NCBI RefSeq assembly: GCF_024448985.1
Contig: NZ_JAMOII010000015.1
Location: 28,651 to 92,650, forward strand
DNA from: Stutzerimonas stutzeri
Lineage (GTDB): Bacteria > Pseudomonadota > Gammaproteobacteria > Pseudomonadales > Pseudomonadaceae
Direction: 5' to 3'
DNA length: 64,000 bases
The position numbers and the translations under genes were made by a program. The notes under the pieces were generated by a model. It was not told the origin of the DNA and searched no databases. It saw nothing but the letters and a program-made list of their open reading frames with translations. Position 1 is the first letter of the stretch, and each line of letters begins with the position of its first letter. Below are positions 27,067-37,830 of the stretch, piece after piece.

Positions 27067-28512
27067 TCACACCGGTTCAGGTAAACGCTTGCGATCGATC
27101 TTTCCGCTGGCGGTTTTGGGCAACGAGTCGAGCAGTACGATGCGGCTCGGGATCATGTAATACGGCAGGCTGCGCTGCAGCTGCCGGCGGATTTCCACCC
27201 GAGTCGGGCCACCGCTACGCAGCTCCACATATCCCACCAGACAGGCTTCGTCGCCCTCCCCCAGCAGCCGCACGGCAGCCTCCAATACACCCTCGATGTG
27301 GCGCAGGCTCGCTTCGATTTCCCCTAGTTCGATGCGAAAACCGCGCAGTTTGATCTGATCATCGCGACGACCACGATATTGGAACTCGTCTTCGGCGATA
27401 CGTCGCACTCGGTCGCCCGTTCGGTAGAGACGCCGCCCCTGCCATGCAATGAAGGCCTGTTCGGTCAGGTCGCGTCGCTGCCAGTAGCCCTGCGCCAGCG
27501 ACGGGCCTTCGATGCACAGCTCGCCCTCATCACCCGGTTCGACGGCGATGCCTTGCTCGTTCAGCACCCAGTGTCGATAGCCATCCAATGACTGCCTGAG
27601 CCGCACGCCTTGCTCACCAAGCGGCAGTTCGACCTGCGACATCATCGACCAGACCGTTGCCTCGGTGGGGCCGTAGCAGTTCCAGAGCTGACCGACCGCC
27701 GCGCCGAGGCGCGTTGCCAGCGCCACGTCCAGGGCTTCTCCGCCGCAGAGCGCAACCAGACCGTCGCGGCCCTGCCAGCCGGCTTTCAGTAGCATCCGCC
27801 AGAACGCCGGAGTGGCTTGCAGTGTGTTCAGGTCCGGGCGGCCGTCGAGCAGTTGCAGTAGCGCAACCGGATCCTTGTGCGCCGGAGCGCAGACCACTTC
27901 GACGTATCCGCCTGCCCACAGCGGCCCGAGCATTTCCAGCAGGGAAATGTCGAACGCCGGCGTGGTGGTGAACACCCAGCGAGTCGCCGTGCTGACCCCG
28001 ATACGCCGGGTCGCGGCATCCAGAAAATTGCCCAATGCGGCGCGTTCGATGACCACGCCCTTGGGTTTTCCGGTAGAGCCGGAGGTGAACATCATATAAG
28101 CCGGCAAGCGCTCATCCAGCGTCGGCGGCGCAGGCATCTGTGCCAATCCAGGCAGCAAGCGCAAGGACGGCGACAGCGACCCTGACGGCTGCTCGTCCTG
28201 GATGACCCAGCGCAGCTGTGCATCGTCTACGATCCCCTGCAACCGCTCCAGGGGAAAGTCTGGCTCCAGCGGCACGAAGCACACACCCTCATGCAGGCAG
28301 GCCAGGACCGTGGCGATAAGGTCGGGACCGCGCGCCAGATGCAGTCCGACGCGGGCGCCCTCGACCAAGCCCTGCTCACGCAATTGCAGCACGATGGCCC
28401 CGACCCGCGCGTGCAGCTCGGCATAGCTGAAGCTGGCGCCGAGACAACCCAGAGCGGGCAGCGCGGCATGGTGGGCAAACACGTCGGCGAAATGCTCGTT
28501 GATCGCTTTCAT
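27067..28512 (-). CDS. Stand-alone NRPS adenylation domain, glycine-like code
   Basis: 481 residues, a free A domain with no carrier domain. Core motifs: A3 MFTSGSTGKPKG, A5 NCYGPTEATV, A7 YRTGDRV, A8 QIKLRGFRIELGEIE, A10 PKTASGKIDRK. Hand alignment to GrsA gives the pocket residues D-I-L-Q-L-G-C-V-W-K, close to the known glycine code DILQLGLIWK. It should charge a carrier domain in trans, presumably one on the upstream NRPS. Its ATG overlaps the NRPS stop (ATGA). The pocket reading is manual. Confidence 0.85.
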   Translation of the reverse strand: MKAINEHFADVFAHHAALPALGCLGASFSYAELHARVGAIVLQLREQGLVEGARVGLHLARGPDLIATVLACLHEGVCFVPLEPDFPLERLQGIVDDAQLRWVIQDEQPSGSLSPSLRLLPGLAQMPAPPTLDERLPAYMMFTSGSTGKPKGVVIERAALGNFLDAATRRIGVSTATRWVFTTTPAFDISLLEMLGPLWAGGYVEVVCAPAHKDPVALLQLLDGRPDLNTLQATPAFWRMLLKAGWQGRDGLVALCGGEALDVALATRLGAAVGQLWNCYGPTEATVWSMMSQVELPLGEQGVRLRQSLDGYRHWVLNEQGIAVEPGDEGELCIEGPSLAQGYWQRRDLTEQAFIAWQGRRLYRTGDRVRRIAEDEFQYRGRRDDQIKLRGFRIELGEIEASLRHIEGVLEAAVRLLGEGDEACLVGYVELRSGGPTRVEIRRQLQRSLPYYMIPSRIVLLDSLPKTASGKIDRKRLPEPV

Positions 28513-31500
28513 CGTTCATCCTCGGCCAGTGCAGCCAACGTCTGCAGCTTGTCGCGCATGGATGCCAGCAGACGCGCGCTCAGATCCGCACGCAGATTGC
28601 CGATCTGGCGCAGCGTCAGCAGGCCGTCGAAGACGCCGCCGTGCAGGCTGATCAGCTCGGCGGACATATTGCCGGGATCGCTGGGTTTGCCAGGTGCCAC
28701 CGGCAATGCCTGCCAGTCTCCAGTTCCGCTCTGATAGACGCCCAGGTAGTTCAACGCCACCGGCGGCAACGGCAGGCTGTCGCGGTGGGCCGGGTTGCTG
28801 CGCAGCGGCAGATAACCGACGCCCTTGTCCGGGACCTGGCGCAGCTGCTCGGCGGCATGCCGCACCAGCGCAGTCCAGTCCGCCTGATTCTGCACCGCGA
28901 CCGGGAACATGCTGGTGAACCAACCCACCGTGCGGCTCACGTCCAGGCCGGGATCGATCGTCTCCCGCCCGTGCCCCTCGAGCATGATCCAGTGCCGCTC
29001 ACCGAGCCCGAGCTCCACCAACGCCCGAGTCAGCGCCGCCAGCAACAATTCGCGGACATCCGTCGCGAAATGCCGGGTGGCAAACTGAGTCAGCTGGCGT
29101 GTGGTGGTTTCGTCCAGTTGCAGCAGCTGCGGTTCGGACGGCTGAGTTGACGACCAATCGGCGGCGATGCGGTAGTTCATCCCCGCAATCTGTCCGCGCC
29201 AGTACGGCAACTGCGCCTCGGCACGCTGCGCATAGACGGCCAGCCCCTCGCCCCACTGTCGATAGCTGCTGGTTTTGTCGGGCAGCGTTTCACCGCGCGT
29301 CAGCCGTTGCAGGTCCTCGATAAGGATGCGCCAGGACACGGCATCGATGACCAAATGGTGGAACGCGATAAACAGGCCACGTTCGTTGTTCGGCAACCCA
29401 TCGATCACCGCCCACGCCAAGGTGCGTGCACTGGCCGGGTCCAGGTGCGCCTGCAATTCAGTCATCGCCTCCTGAAGCCCGACTGCGCCCAGTTCGGCGG
29501 CGTTCAATCGAGCGGGTTCGGCCAAAGACAGGTATTGCTGATAGCACTGGCCAGTCGGGAGGGTGATCAGTCGCAGGGCGTCGTGCTGCTGCAACAGCTG
29601 CCGCATGTAATCCATCAATTGCGCCGTTCCGACGTTGCCGGGCAGCCGCAGCACCACGCCCTGATTCCAGTGCTGCGGCTGCGCGAACGGCTGTTCGAAG
29701 AACCATTGCTGGATCGGCTGCAAAGGCAGATCGCCAGTCAGCAGGCCCTGTTCGGCGCGAATTGTCTGTGCCTCGCGCGGGCCTGCCAGCACACGGCAAA
29801 GCCTCCGCACGGTCTTGGCCTCGAATACTTCCTTGACGCTGCAGGGGTAGCCGGCATCGCGCAGCCGGGTCGCCAACTGAATACTTAGAATGGAATCGCC
29901 ACCCAGCCGGAAAAAATCGCATTCCACGCCCAGCGGCTGCTCCAACACGCCTTGCCAGATCTCCAGCACCTGGCGCTCCAGCTCCCCTACGGGCGCCACA
30001 TGCTGTTCAGTCGCAGCCAGTTCCACCGGCGGCAAGCGTCGCTGATCCAACTTTCCGTTTGCGGTCAGCGGCATCTTGTCGAGCAGCATCAACCTTAGCG
30101 GAACCATGTATTCGGGCAGACGACGCGCCACGGCCTGCAACACGGCATCCGGCTCCGGGGCGGACTCGCCGGGTTTGACCGTGGCGTAGGCCACCAGCGC
30201 CTGGCGTGCGCCCTGACTGGCGACGATCACCTTGATTTCCTGCAAGCTCGGGCCACTGGCATGCAGCTGGGCTTCGATTTCACCCGGTTCGATGCGGTAG
30301 CCGCGCAGTTTGATCTGCGCATCGAGGCGGCCCAGGTATTCATATTCACCGGTAGACAGCAGGCGCGCGCGGTCGCCGGTGTGGTACAGGCGCACCTTCA
30401 CACCCGCTACGGTGTGTTCACGGAAGGCCTCGGCAGTGCGTTCTGGCTGATTGAGATAGCCGCGAGCCAACCCCAGACCGGCAAGACAAAGTTCGCCGGG
30501 GACGCCGATCGGGCACAGCGCGCCGTGCCGGTCCAGCACCACCGCCTGCATGCCATCGATAGGAGCGCCGATGGTCCGGCGCTCGTCTGGGCTGAGCGTC
30601 TTGGTCAACGCGGTTACGGTGGCCTCGGTGGGCCCGTACATGTCGATCAGGCGGAATTGCTTCGCCCAGCGTTGCGGGATCGCCGGCGGGCAGGCTTCGC
30701 CGCCGAAGCCCACAGCTTTCATCGCCGGCAAAGGTCGTTCCGGCAGCGTTGCCAGCAAGGCCGTGGCGAAAATCATATGCGTGGTTGCGGTTCGCTCGAT
30801 CTCATCCAGCAGCCCTGCGCCAGGTTCGGCCCAGAGCAGGCAGGCGCCGTGGACCAGCGGGACCAGCGCGCACATGTTGCCCGCATCGAACGACAGCGAC
30901 ATGCAATCGAGCATCCGGTCGCCAGATGCCACGCCCAGACGCCGACCGTGGTCCAGCAGCAGGTTAGCCAGCGATCCATGCTCGACCATTACGCCTTTCG
31001 GCACACCCGTCGAGCCCGATGTATAGATCACCTGCGCGAGACGTTGCGGGTCGTGCCGGATCGACGGCGCGCTGGGCGACTGAGCATCCAGTTGAGCCTG
31101 CACTTCGGGATTGCCAAGGTCCACCCAACGCCGCTCCGTATCCAGGGCAAAGGGCGCGGCGCCCTGGCCGATGATCAGCCGCAGCTTGCCGTCGCGCATG
31201 ATGTGCGAGAGCCGTTGCTCGGGGTAATCGGGGTCCAGCGGGACATAGGCGGCGCCGAGCTTCCAGCTGGCCAGCAGCGCGACCGCAAAGGCATTTTCAC
31301 GGCGGGCAAGCACGCCGATCAAATCACCCGCCGCGCAGCCCTGAGACTGCAGCCAGCTCGCCAGCCGGTTGGCTCGTGAGTCGAGTTCGGCGTAGCTGAC
31401 GCTGCCCTCGCCCTGGCGCAGTGCCGGTCGCGCGGCATTCGATCGAGCCATGTCCTCGAACAGCGACAACGCGGTCAGCCCATCGGGATAAGCCGCCGGC

Positions 31501-32552
31501 AGCGCGGCCAGTCGTTGTGCCGTCTGCGCGCGCAGCGATTCATCGAGCATCGGCAGCTGCCAGATGTCCTGTTCCGGGTTGGCCACCACCGCTTCCAGCA
31601 GTCGCAGCAGACGACTCGCATAACCCTCGACACTGCTGCGTTCGAACAGCGCGGTGGCGTAGAGCCAATCGACCCGGACGGAGTCCATCAGCTCGGTGAC
31701 CTTGACCGAGATATCGGTCTTGGCCGGCAGCACCGGCGAGGTTTCTTCCACCGCGTCGCAGCCTGGAATCAAGTCGTTGAAGTCGACCCGCGCCTGGTAC
31801 ACCAGCATGATCTGGAAAATCGGATTGATCGCCGTGTGGCGGTCCACGCCCAACGCCTCGCTCAATGCCTCGAAGCGATAGAGCTGGTGATCGAACGCCT
31901 GCAGATCATCGGTCCGGCATTGGCGCAGATAGTCGATAAAAGACTGCTGCTCGGGCAGCTGCGTGCGCAGCACCAAGGTGTTGACGAAGAATCCCACCAG
32001 CGACTCGATATCCGGTCGCTCGCGATAGGCCAGCGGCGTGCCGACCACGATGTCGCGCTCACCGGAATGCCGCGCCAGCAACAGCTCGAACAATGCATGC
32101 AAGCCAATAAAGGGCGAGGTGTTGTGGTGCTGGCAGAGCTGCTTGAAGCGCTCCCACAATTTGTTGTCAATGGTCGAGAACACCACTTCGCCGCCGCTGG
32201 CCTGCTGGGCCGGCCGTGGTTTGTCCAGCGGCAGACTGTGCACCTCGGGAATGCCAGCCAGGCGTTCAACCCAGAAGGGTTTGAACTGCTCGTGGTAATC
32301 GCGAAACAACGGCGAGTTGAACCAGCGCGCGTAGTCGATGTAGGTCAGCGGCGGTTGGTACCAGTTCAATGGCTGGCGATTCTGGTAAGCGAGAAACGCG
32401 GTTTTCAGATCAGCAAACATATTCTTCACCGACCAGCCATCCGAGATGATGTGGTGCTGGTTGATCATCAACAGATGCTCACGCGCACCCAGCTCCAGCA
32501 GATTGACCCGCGTCAACAGCGCGCTGGCGATATCGAATGGACGCTCGATCGC
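28509..32552 (-). pseudogene. NRPS, 5'-truncated: (C)-A-T-E
   Basis: About 1335 residues readable from a TTG at 32516. Homology begins mid-way through a condensation domain at AIERPFDIASALLTR, just before HHIISDG; about 110-130 residues of the domain are missing. Then A domain (about 350-830; IYTSGSTGVPKGV, DMYGPTEATV, IKLRGYRIEPGEIE), T domain (LGGDSI, Ser near 874) and epimerisation domain (about 925-1325; HHLVIDAVSW). Hand-read A-domain pocket D-A-M-I-G-G-M-V-T-K matches no code I know. No start codon or ribosome site belongs to the gene, since its 5' end was lost in the deletion joining it to entB. There is no thioesterase in this gene. Confidence 0.8.
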
Positions 32553-32779
32553 GCGGTGTAGACCACCGGAATTCCCAGTGCTTTGCAGCGTTCGCGGACC
32601 TGCGCCAAGCCTGCGACCAGCGCGGCGATGAATGCGCTGTCTTCACCCCAGAAGTCGCAAAAATACTGTTGCATGTCGTGAATCAGCAGCACCGCGCGAT
32701 CAGGATCGACCGTCCACTGGACTTTGTTCGCGGTCCACTCGCTGGGCAGGCTGTAGGGCGTCAGGGTGGGAATAGCCAT
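32513..32779 (-). pseudogene. entB: Isochorismatase EntB/DhbB, N-terminal fragment
   Basis: 88 codons. It matches the start of EntB through the catalytic Asp (VLLIHDMQQYF) as far as GIPVVYTA, about codon 73; the last residues come from reading NRPS sequence in the wrong frame. The rest of the isochorismatase domain (catalytic Lys and Cys) and the whole aryl-carrier domain are lost. A full EntB is about 285 residues. It lies 11 bp after entE in the operon. Without it, neither 2,3-dihydro-DHB formation nor aryl loading can happen from this locus. Confidence 0.85.
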
Positions 32780-32790
32780 GAAACGAATCC

Positions 32791-34416
32791 TTATTCGATA
32801 ACGGTCAGTTGTTCAGCGACGCGGCGACGCAGGCGGTTCTTGTCCACCTTGCCTACGGCTGTCATGGGAAGTGCGTCGAGGTGTTCGAAGCGGTCCGGCA
32901 GCTTGTAGTCGGCCAGACCGAGACTGCGCAAAAACTTGCGCAGCGCGATGCTTTTAAGGGAGGGGTTTGCGCTGACGATAAAGGCGCAACTCTTCTCACC
33001 CATGGCCGCGTCCGGCATCGACACCAGGGCCGCTTGGGTGATGGCGGGATGCGCCATCAGCAGGTTTTCCACTTCTTCGGCCGCGATCTTCTCGCCACCG
33101 CGGTTGATTTGATCCTTGATTCGCCCGACGACGACCAAATAGCCATCCTCGCGCTGCCGCACCAGATCACCGGAGCGGTAGAAGCCCTCGGCATCGAAGG
33201 CGCTGGCGTTGTATTCCGGGCTCTGGAAATAGCCGCGAATGGTGTAGGGCCCGCGGGTCATCAGCGCGCCAACTTCGCCGGTTGGCACCGGTTTACCGTC
33301 GCGGTCGACAACTTTCACTTCGTCGTCCGGGCTCATCGGCTGGCCCTGGGTCAGGTAGACACGGTCGTCGTTGTCATCCAGCCGGGTGTAGTTGACCAAG
33401 CCTTCAGCCATGCCGAAGACCTGCTGCAGACGGCAACCGAGATCCTGCGGCACGCGGCGGGCGAGCGCCTCCGGCAGCTTGGCGCCACCAACCTGCACCA
33501 GCTTCAGCGAGGCGAGTTCATCGCGGTGTGCCGGCGCGGCTTGCAACCACAGCGACAAGGCCGACGGCACCAGTGCGGTGACGTTGACCTGCTGCTGCGC
33601 GATCAGCGGGAAGCAGCTGGCGGGGCCGGGGTCTGCACTGAGCACGACCCGTCCACCGGCCGCGAATACGCCCAGCGCGCCGGGTGAACTGAGCGGAAAG
33701 TTGTGTGCCGCGGGCAATGCGCAGAGATAGCAAGTGCTGCGGTCGAAACGGCAAATCTCGACGCTGCGCCGGACGCTGTAGAGGTAATCATCGTGGGTGC
33801 GCGGGATCAGTTTCGGCGTGCCGGTGCTGCCGCCGGACAGCTGGAAAAAAGCCACTTCGCTGGCCGGAGTCGGAGTGAATGGGCGTTCTGCCGGTGCAGG
33901 CTCTAACCAGTTGCTCAGGCACCGTTCCGGCTGCTCATCCTCATGCAGCAGGACGGTGTCGAGTTCAGTAATCAACTCGGTCAGCTCATCGATAAATGCA
34001 TCGCCGTCAAACAGCGCATGCTCGCGGCTTGCCACTAACAGCCGCGGACGAATCTGCGCGGCATAGGCGACCAGTTCCAGACGGTTGTGGCTGAACAAGG
34101 CGTTGACCGGGGCGATGCCCGCCTTCATCAGCGCGAAGAACACGATGTACAGCTCAGCCTGGTTGCCCAGCTGAACCAACGCCCTATCGCCCTGCCCCAG
34201 GCCACGATTGGCCAACCGTTGGGCGAGATGCGTCGATGCCTCATCCAGCTGGGCGTAACTGAGCTGTCGGTTACCGCAAACCACTGCGATGGCGTCCGGC
34301 TGAAGGCTGGCCTGCTCGATGAGCATCTGGCTTAGTGGCACGCCCCGCCAACATCCAGCGCGTCGATAACGCTCTGCGAAAGCTTCAGGCCAGCGGGTGA
34401 ACGGAACCAAGTTCAT
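32791..34416 (-). CDS. entE: 2,3-dihydroxybenzoate-AMP ligase
   Basis: 541 residues from the ATG at 34416, which overlaps the entC stop as ATGA; the frame extends upstream but inside entC. It activates 2,3-DHB as adenylate and loads an aryl carrier. Begins with [13 protein letters not shown], as in EntE. Motifs: [20 protein letters not shown] (A3), [12 protein letters not shown] (A5), [22 protein letters not shown] and the A10 lysine in [11 protein letters not shown]. The partner carrier (EntB C-terminus) is missing. Confidence 0.93.
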   Translation of the reverse strand: MNLVPFTRWPEAFAERYRRAGCWRGVPLSQMLIEQASLQPDAIAVVCGNRQLSYAQLDEASTHLAQRLANRGLGQGDRALVQLGNQAELYIVFFALMKAGIAPVNALFSHNRLELVAYAAQIRPRLLVASREHALFDGDAFIDELTELITELDTVLLHEDEQPERCLSNWLEPAPAERPFTPTPASEVAFFQLSGGSTGTPKLIPRTHDDYLYSVRRSVEICRFDRSTCYLCALPAAHNFPLSSPGALGVFAAGGRVVLSADPGPASCFPLIAQQQVNVTALVPSALSLWLQAAPAHRDELASLKLVQVGGAKLPEALARRVPQDLGCRLQQVFGMAEGLVNYTRLDDNDDRVYLTQGQPMSPDDEVKVVDRDGKPVPTGEVGALMTRGPYTIRGYFQSPEYNASAFDAEGFYRSGDLVRQREDGYLVVVGRIKDQINRGGEKIAAEEVENLLMAHPAITQAALVSMPDAAMGEKSCAFIVSANPSLKSIALRKFLRSLGLADYKLPDRFEHLDALPMTAVGKVDKNRLRRRVAEQLTVIE

Positions 34417-35585
34417 ACCGCCTCCCGATCGAGGCCGAACGCAGCAAGCATGGTGCCGAGCTTGGTACCGGTTTCGCGCCACTCCGATTCGGGGCACGAC
34501 GCTGACACCAGCCCCGCTCCGGCGAACAGCCGGACCTTGCGCTCATCGATCACACCACAGCGGATCACCACGGCCCATTCGCCGTTACCGGCCGCATCGC
34601 ACCAACCGACGATGCCGCCGAACACACCACGGTCAAAAGGCTCCAGCTCCGCGATCAGCTGCTTGGCCGCCGCGGTGGGGAAACCGCAGAGCGCCGGCGT
34701 CGGGTGCAGCTGGCACGCCAGGCTCAGGGCCGATATCGGCGCGGCCAGCTCGCCCTCGATCCGCGTCGACAGATGCCAGAGCTTGGCGGTGCTCATCAGG
34801 GCGGGCGCGGCCGGTATCTGCAGCTCGCGGCATAGCGGGCGTAGTTGACGCGCCATGTCTTGAATAACCAGCCGATGCTCGTGCTGATCCTTGCCAGAAT
34901 CGAGCAGGTCTTGCGCCGACCGCTCGTCTGCTGCTGAATCGGCGTAGCGTCTGGCGGAACCGGCCAGTGGATTGGTTTCCAGGCGCTGACCTTTTTTGCG
35001 CAGCAAAAGCTCAGGGCTGGCGCCGATCAAAACACCACCGTCCGGCAGATCGGCGAAGAAGTGGTAGGCCTCCGGGTTTTGCTGACGCAGGCCTTGAAAA
35101 ATAGTCGCTGCACACGGCGGCTCATCGAATTCCAGTTGCAGCAAACGAGACAGCACCGCCTTGTCCAGACGGCCATTACGCAGCGCCGCCAACGCACGGG
35201 TAACGGCTTGTTGAAAACCAGCTTGATTGGGTTGCTCGGTGCACTGGCGCGCCGCGCCGCAGGCGAATCCGCAAACCGCGGTCGGCGGAGATGCCGGAGG
35301 GAGATGGGAAACGTGACGCGGAATGAACAGACTGGAGGGTTGCTGCTTGTCGAAGGGAATCACACCAACCAGCACGGGATTGCTCAAACCGGCTGCCTGC
35401 GCCTCGGCGAAAGCTTGCCGAACGTCACGCTCCAAGCTTGGTCCCGCGCCCTCTGCCGGCGTGTCTATCGCCTTGAAACAACCGCTGGCTTCGATGCCCC
35501 CTGCTGGTGAATAAAATCGATACGACGGCGGGAATTTATATCCCACGCCTGGTCCGTTGTAGGCGACGCGAGTCAATGCGTTCAC
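34413..35585 (-). CDS. entC: Isochorismate synthase
   Basis: 390 residues if started at GTG 35585. That start has GGAGG exactly 5 bases upstream and gives the length of E. coli EntC (391); the longer frame would place a Fur box inside the gene. Anthranilate-synthase-like fold with SSLFIPRH, the Lys of [35 protein letters not shown] and [14 protein letters not shown]. Converts chorismate to isochorismate, the first step to 2,3-DHB. First gene of the Fur-controlled biosynthetic operon. No entA is present in the window. Confidence 0.93.
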   Translation of the reverse strand: MNALTRVAYNGPGVGYKFPPSYRFYSPAGGIEASGCFKAIDTPAEGAGPSLERDVRQAFAEAQAAGLSNPVLVGVIPFDKQQPSSLFIPRHVSHLPPASPPTAVCGFACGAARQCTEQPNQAGFQQAVTRALAALRNGRLDKAVLSRLLQLEFDEPPCAATIFQGLRQQNPEAYHFFADLPDGGVLIGASPELLLRKKGQRLETNPLAGSARRYADSAADERSAQDLLDSGKDQHEHRLVIQDMARQLRPLCRELQIPAAPALMSTAKLWHLSTRIEGELAAPISALSLACQLHPTPALCGFPTAAAKQLIAELEPFDRGVFGGIVGWCDAAGNGEWAVVIRCGVIDERKVRLFAGAGLVSASCPESEWRETGTKLGTMLAAFGLDREAV

Positions 35586-35608
35586 CACCACCTCCACGTA
35601 ACAATAAT

Positions 35609-35627
35609 GGGATTGATTATCATTTGC
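35609..35627 (-). promoter_or_regulatory. Fur box in front of the entC operon
   Basis: On the minus strand GCAAATGATAATCAATCCC matches the 19-base Fur consensus at 14 of 19 positions, including the central AATGATAATCA. It lies 24 bp before the chosen entC start, where Fur-Fe would block transcription in iron-rich cells. Confidence 0.75.
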
Positions 35628-35807
35628 TGGCGTCAACGATAGTCATCGGCGATAGATGCGTCAAATTATTTCTGTTTGCTGACGGCGGGGACGGTTTGCT
35701 GGCGCTTAGGTCGAACGCGGTTGCGGCTGGCTTTAAGAAGGGGGTGAAGCGAGTGGGGTTTCAACCGCCGGCTATGCGGACCATGACGTGGCGACAACGA
35801 TGGCCCG

Positions 35808-36284
35808 CTAGCGAACCTCAACTATCTCGTATTGCTGGCGGCGCCCGCCCACAAGCACTTCGACCTCATCACCATCGCGGCGCCCAAGCAGCGCTTGGCC
35901 CAGAGGCGATCGCGGTGAAATGACCAGCACTGCTGTTTCCGCGACGTCCACTCGCAACCCAGCGGCATCGGGGCCGAGGAAGACCCAGCGCCCGACGCCG
36001 GCCTGCTCCAGCGAAACCAGCGCGCCGAGCGTGATCGGCTCGTCGACCTGCGAGCGCACCGGCAAATTGCGATAACGGGTCAGCGCCATCTCGATCTCAT
36101 GCACACGGCGACGCTGTCCGTCAGCAAGATAGGCAGCCTCGAGTCCGCGGGTGTCGTACTTGTTTTCCGCCTTGCTCTCGGCATGCGTCGCCGCCTCGTG
36201 GGAAGCCTTCAGCGCGTCCTTGGCAATAGTCAGATCGGCTTGCAGCTTTTCGATGATAAGTGCTTGGAGATCGGTCTTGTTCAT
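35808..36284 (-). CDS. GreA/GreB-family transcript cleavage factor-like protein
   Basis: 158 residues with the Gre layout: an N-terminal coiled coil (about 1-80) with acidic residues in the tip region (AENKYDTRGLEAAYLADGQ) and a C-terminal FKBP-like domain (about 85-158; ITLGALVSLE, ISPRSPLGQALLGRRDGDEVEV). Gre factors enter the RNA polymerase secondary channel and stimulate RNA cleavage. It is probably a paralog rather than the housekeeping GreA or GreB. Single gene. Confidence 0.85.
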   Translation of the reverse strand: MNKTDLQALIIEKLQADLTIAKDALKASHEAATHAESKAENKYDTRGLEAAYLADGQRRRVHEIEMALTRYRNLPVRSQVDEPITLGALVSLEQAGVGRWVFLGPDAAGLRVDVAETAVLVISPRSPLGQALLGRRDGDEVEVLVGGRRQQYEIVEVR

Positions 36285-36462
36285 GCAGGCTCGGGACGGT
36301 AGTGCTGGGCCTCTAGCATGGCATCGCTACGCCCACAGAGCCACGCCGGCTGGATGCGCCTTTCTGCAACATCCGGCGACCTGTCGAACACAGCGCCGCC
36401 AGACACGACAGGTAAAGTGCGAACCTTATTCGAAATCAATCAACGCAAAGGAACGAGACAAA

Positions 36463-37266
36463 ATGCTCACGCTGAGCCTGGGCCCGCTGACGATCGGCAC
36501 ACCCCATCTGTTATTGGTCGGCTGTTTGTTACTGGCGACGCTGACCGGCTGGTGGGCGGGCCGACCGCACGGGCGAAACCCCGAGCGACAGATATTCCGG
36601 CTTATGCTGCTGGCTGTGCTGGTTGCGCGCCTGTCCTTCGTAGCGGTCTACATCGACGATTTTTCCGGCGCCTGGTGGCGAGTACTGGATATCCGCGACG
36701 GCGGCTTCATCGCCTGGCCGGGTGTCGGAGCCGCATTACTGGCCGGTGGTTGGCTGATATGGCGTGACCGAGAACTGCGCAAACCACTGGGCCTCGCCTT
36801 GGTGGTGGGACTCGCCAGCTGGACCTTCGCCAGCTTTGGCTGGCATGCCTTCGAACGAGGGACGCGTCTGCCTGAGATAGCCCTGCGCGACATAGATGGC
36901 AGGTCGGTCAGCTTGGCCGACTTCGGCGGCAAGCCGATGGTCATCAACCTTTGGGCCACTTGGTGTCCGCCGTGCCGCCGTGAAATGCCGGTACTCGCCG
37001 AGGCGCAAGCGAACAACCAGGAGCTGGTCTTCCTTTTCGTCAACCAGGGCGAAGGTGAAGGCGAAATCAGGCAATTTCTACAGAGTCACAACCTTGGATT
37101 ACGCAATATGCTGATCGACAGCGGTGGTCGCCTTGGACAGCACGTCGGCTCGCGAGCCTTGCCGACCACTCTGTTCTACGACGCAGACGGTCGGCAAGTC
37201 GGCAGCCATCTCGGCGAGCTATCACGCGCCAGCCTGACAAGAGCGATGAAAATGCTGCGACAGTAG
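36463..37266 (+). CDS. Membrane-anchored TlpA-type thioredoxin with Lgt-like N-terminal part
   Basis: 267 residues from the ATG at 36463 (AAAGGA upstream). The N-terminal ~125 residues hold about four transmembrane segments resembling part of the Lgt (prolipoprotein diacylglyceryl transferase) fold. The rest is a TlpA/ResA thioredoxin with active site WCPPC (in NLWATWCPPCRREMP) and the cis-Pro in SRALPTTLFYD. It likely reduces or isomerises periplasmic disulfides. The Lgt-like part is too short to be an active transferase. It is followed by the DUF2141 gene. Confidence 0.82.
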   Translation: MLTLSLGPLTIGTPHLLLVGCLLLATLTGWWAGRPHGRNPERQIFRLMLLAVLVARLSFVAVYIDDFSGAWWRVLDIRDGGFIAWPGVGAALLAGGWLIWRDRELRKPLGLALVVGLASWTFASFGWHAFERGTRLPEIALRDIDGRSVSLADFGGKPMVINLWATWCPPCRREMPVLAEAQANNQELVFLFVNQGEGEGEIRQFLQSHNLGLRNMLIDSGGRLGQHVGSRALPTTLFYDADGRQVGSHLGELSRASLTRAMKMLRQ

Positions 37267-37401
37267 CCATGACCCATCCTCCAGCGTGCCGATGCGCTAG
37301 TGGTTCATCGCAAAGCGGAGCAATATCACATCTTCGAGAGGGGCGACTCAGGCTCGTAGCTCTGCAGTCCATCGAACATGCCATGTCACAGGGGCGAATC
37401 T

Positions 37402-37830
37402 ATGATTTTACGTGTAGCGCTAATCTTGGCAGCAGCTACGGCAAGCGGAACAGTTTCCGCAGAAGGCCAGCCTATGACCGTCCGGCTCAATGGCATTGAA
37501 CATGATCGTGGTACCGTTCGAGTTGCCTTGTTCGCCGACCCGAAAACCTTCCGTAAAGCTGATCAGGCATTCGCTTCAGGCGAAAAGCCGGCAAAAACCG
37601 GGACAGTCAATCTAGTGTTCGACGACGTTCCGGCTGGCCGATACGCCATCATGGCGTACCACGACGAGAACGGTAACGGCGAGCTGGATCGTCGTCTCGG
37701 CATGTTCCCGACAGAGGGATACGGCTTGTCCAACAACCCGAAGGTGATGGGCCCGCCAGCGTTCGAAGACAGTCAGTTCCAGGTAGCCGGCGACGCGCCG
37801 AGCGAAATCGACATTGATATTCGCTACTGA
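37402..37830 (+). CDS. DUF2141 secreted protein
   Basis: 142 residues from the ATG at 37402. Signal peptide of about 21 residues (LRVALILAAATASGTVSA). The mature part is the beta-rich DUF2141 domain, with RVALFADPKTFRK, DVPAGRYAIMAYHDENGNG and GMFPTEGYGLSNN. Function unknown; likely periplasmic. Weakly linked to the preceding thioredoxin gene (135 bp apart). Confidence 0.85.
   Translation: MILRVALILAAATASGTVSAEGQPMTVRLNGIEHDRGTVRVALFADPKTFRKADQAFASGEKPAKTGTVNLVFDDVPAGRYAIMAYHDENGNGELDRRLGMFPTEGYGLSNNPKVMGPPAFEDSQFQVAGDAPSEIDIDIRY

Noticed and set aside
30261-32561. Long plus-strand ORFs opposite the NRPS
   Set aside because: No family motifs; the minus strand carries A, T and E domain motifs throughout.
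35586-35636. Longer entC start at 35636
   Set aside because: Would place the Fur box inside the coding region; GTG 35585 has GGAGG and gives the normal length.
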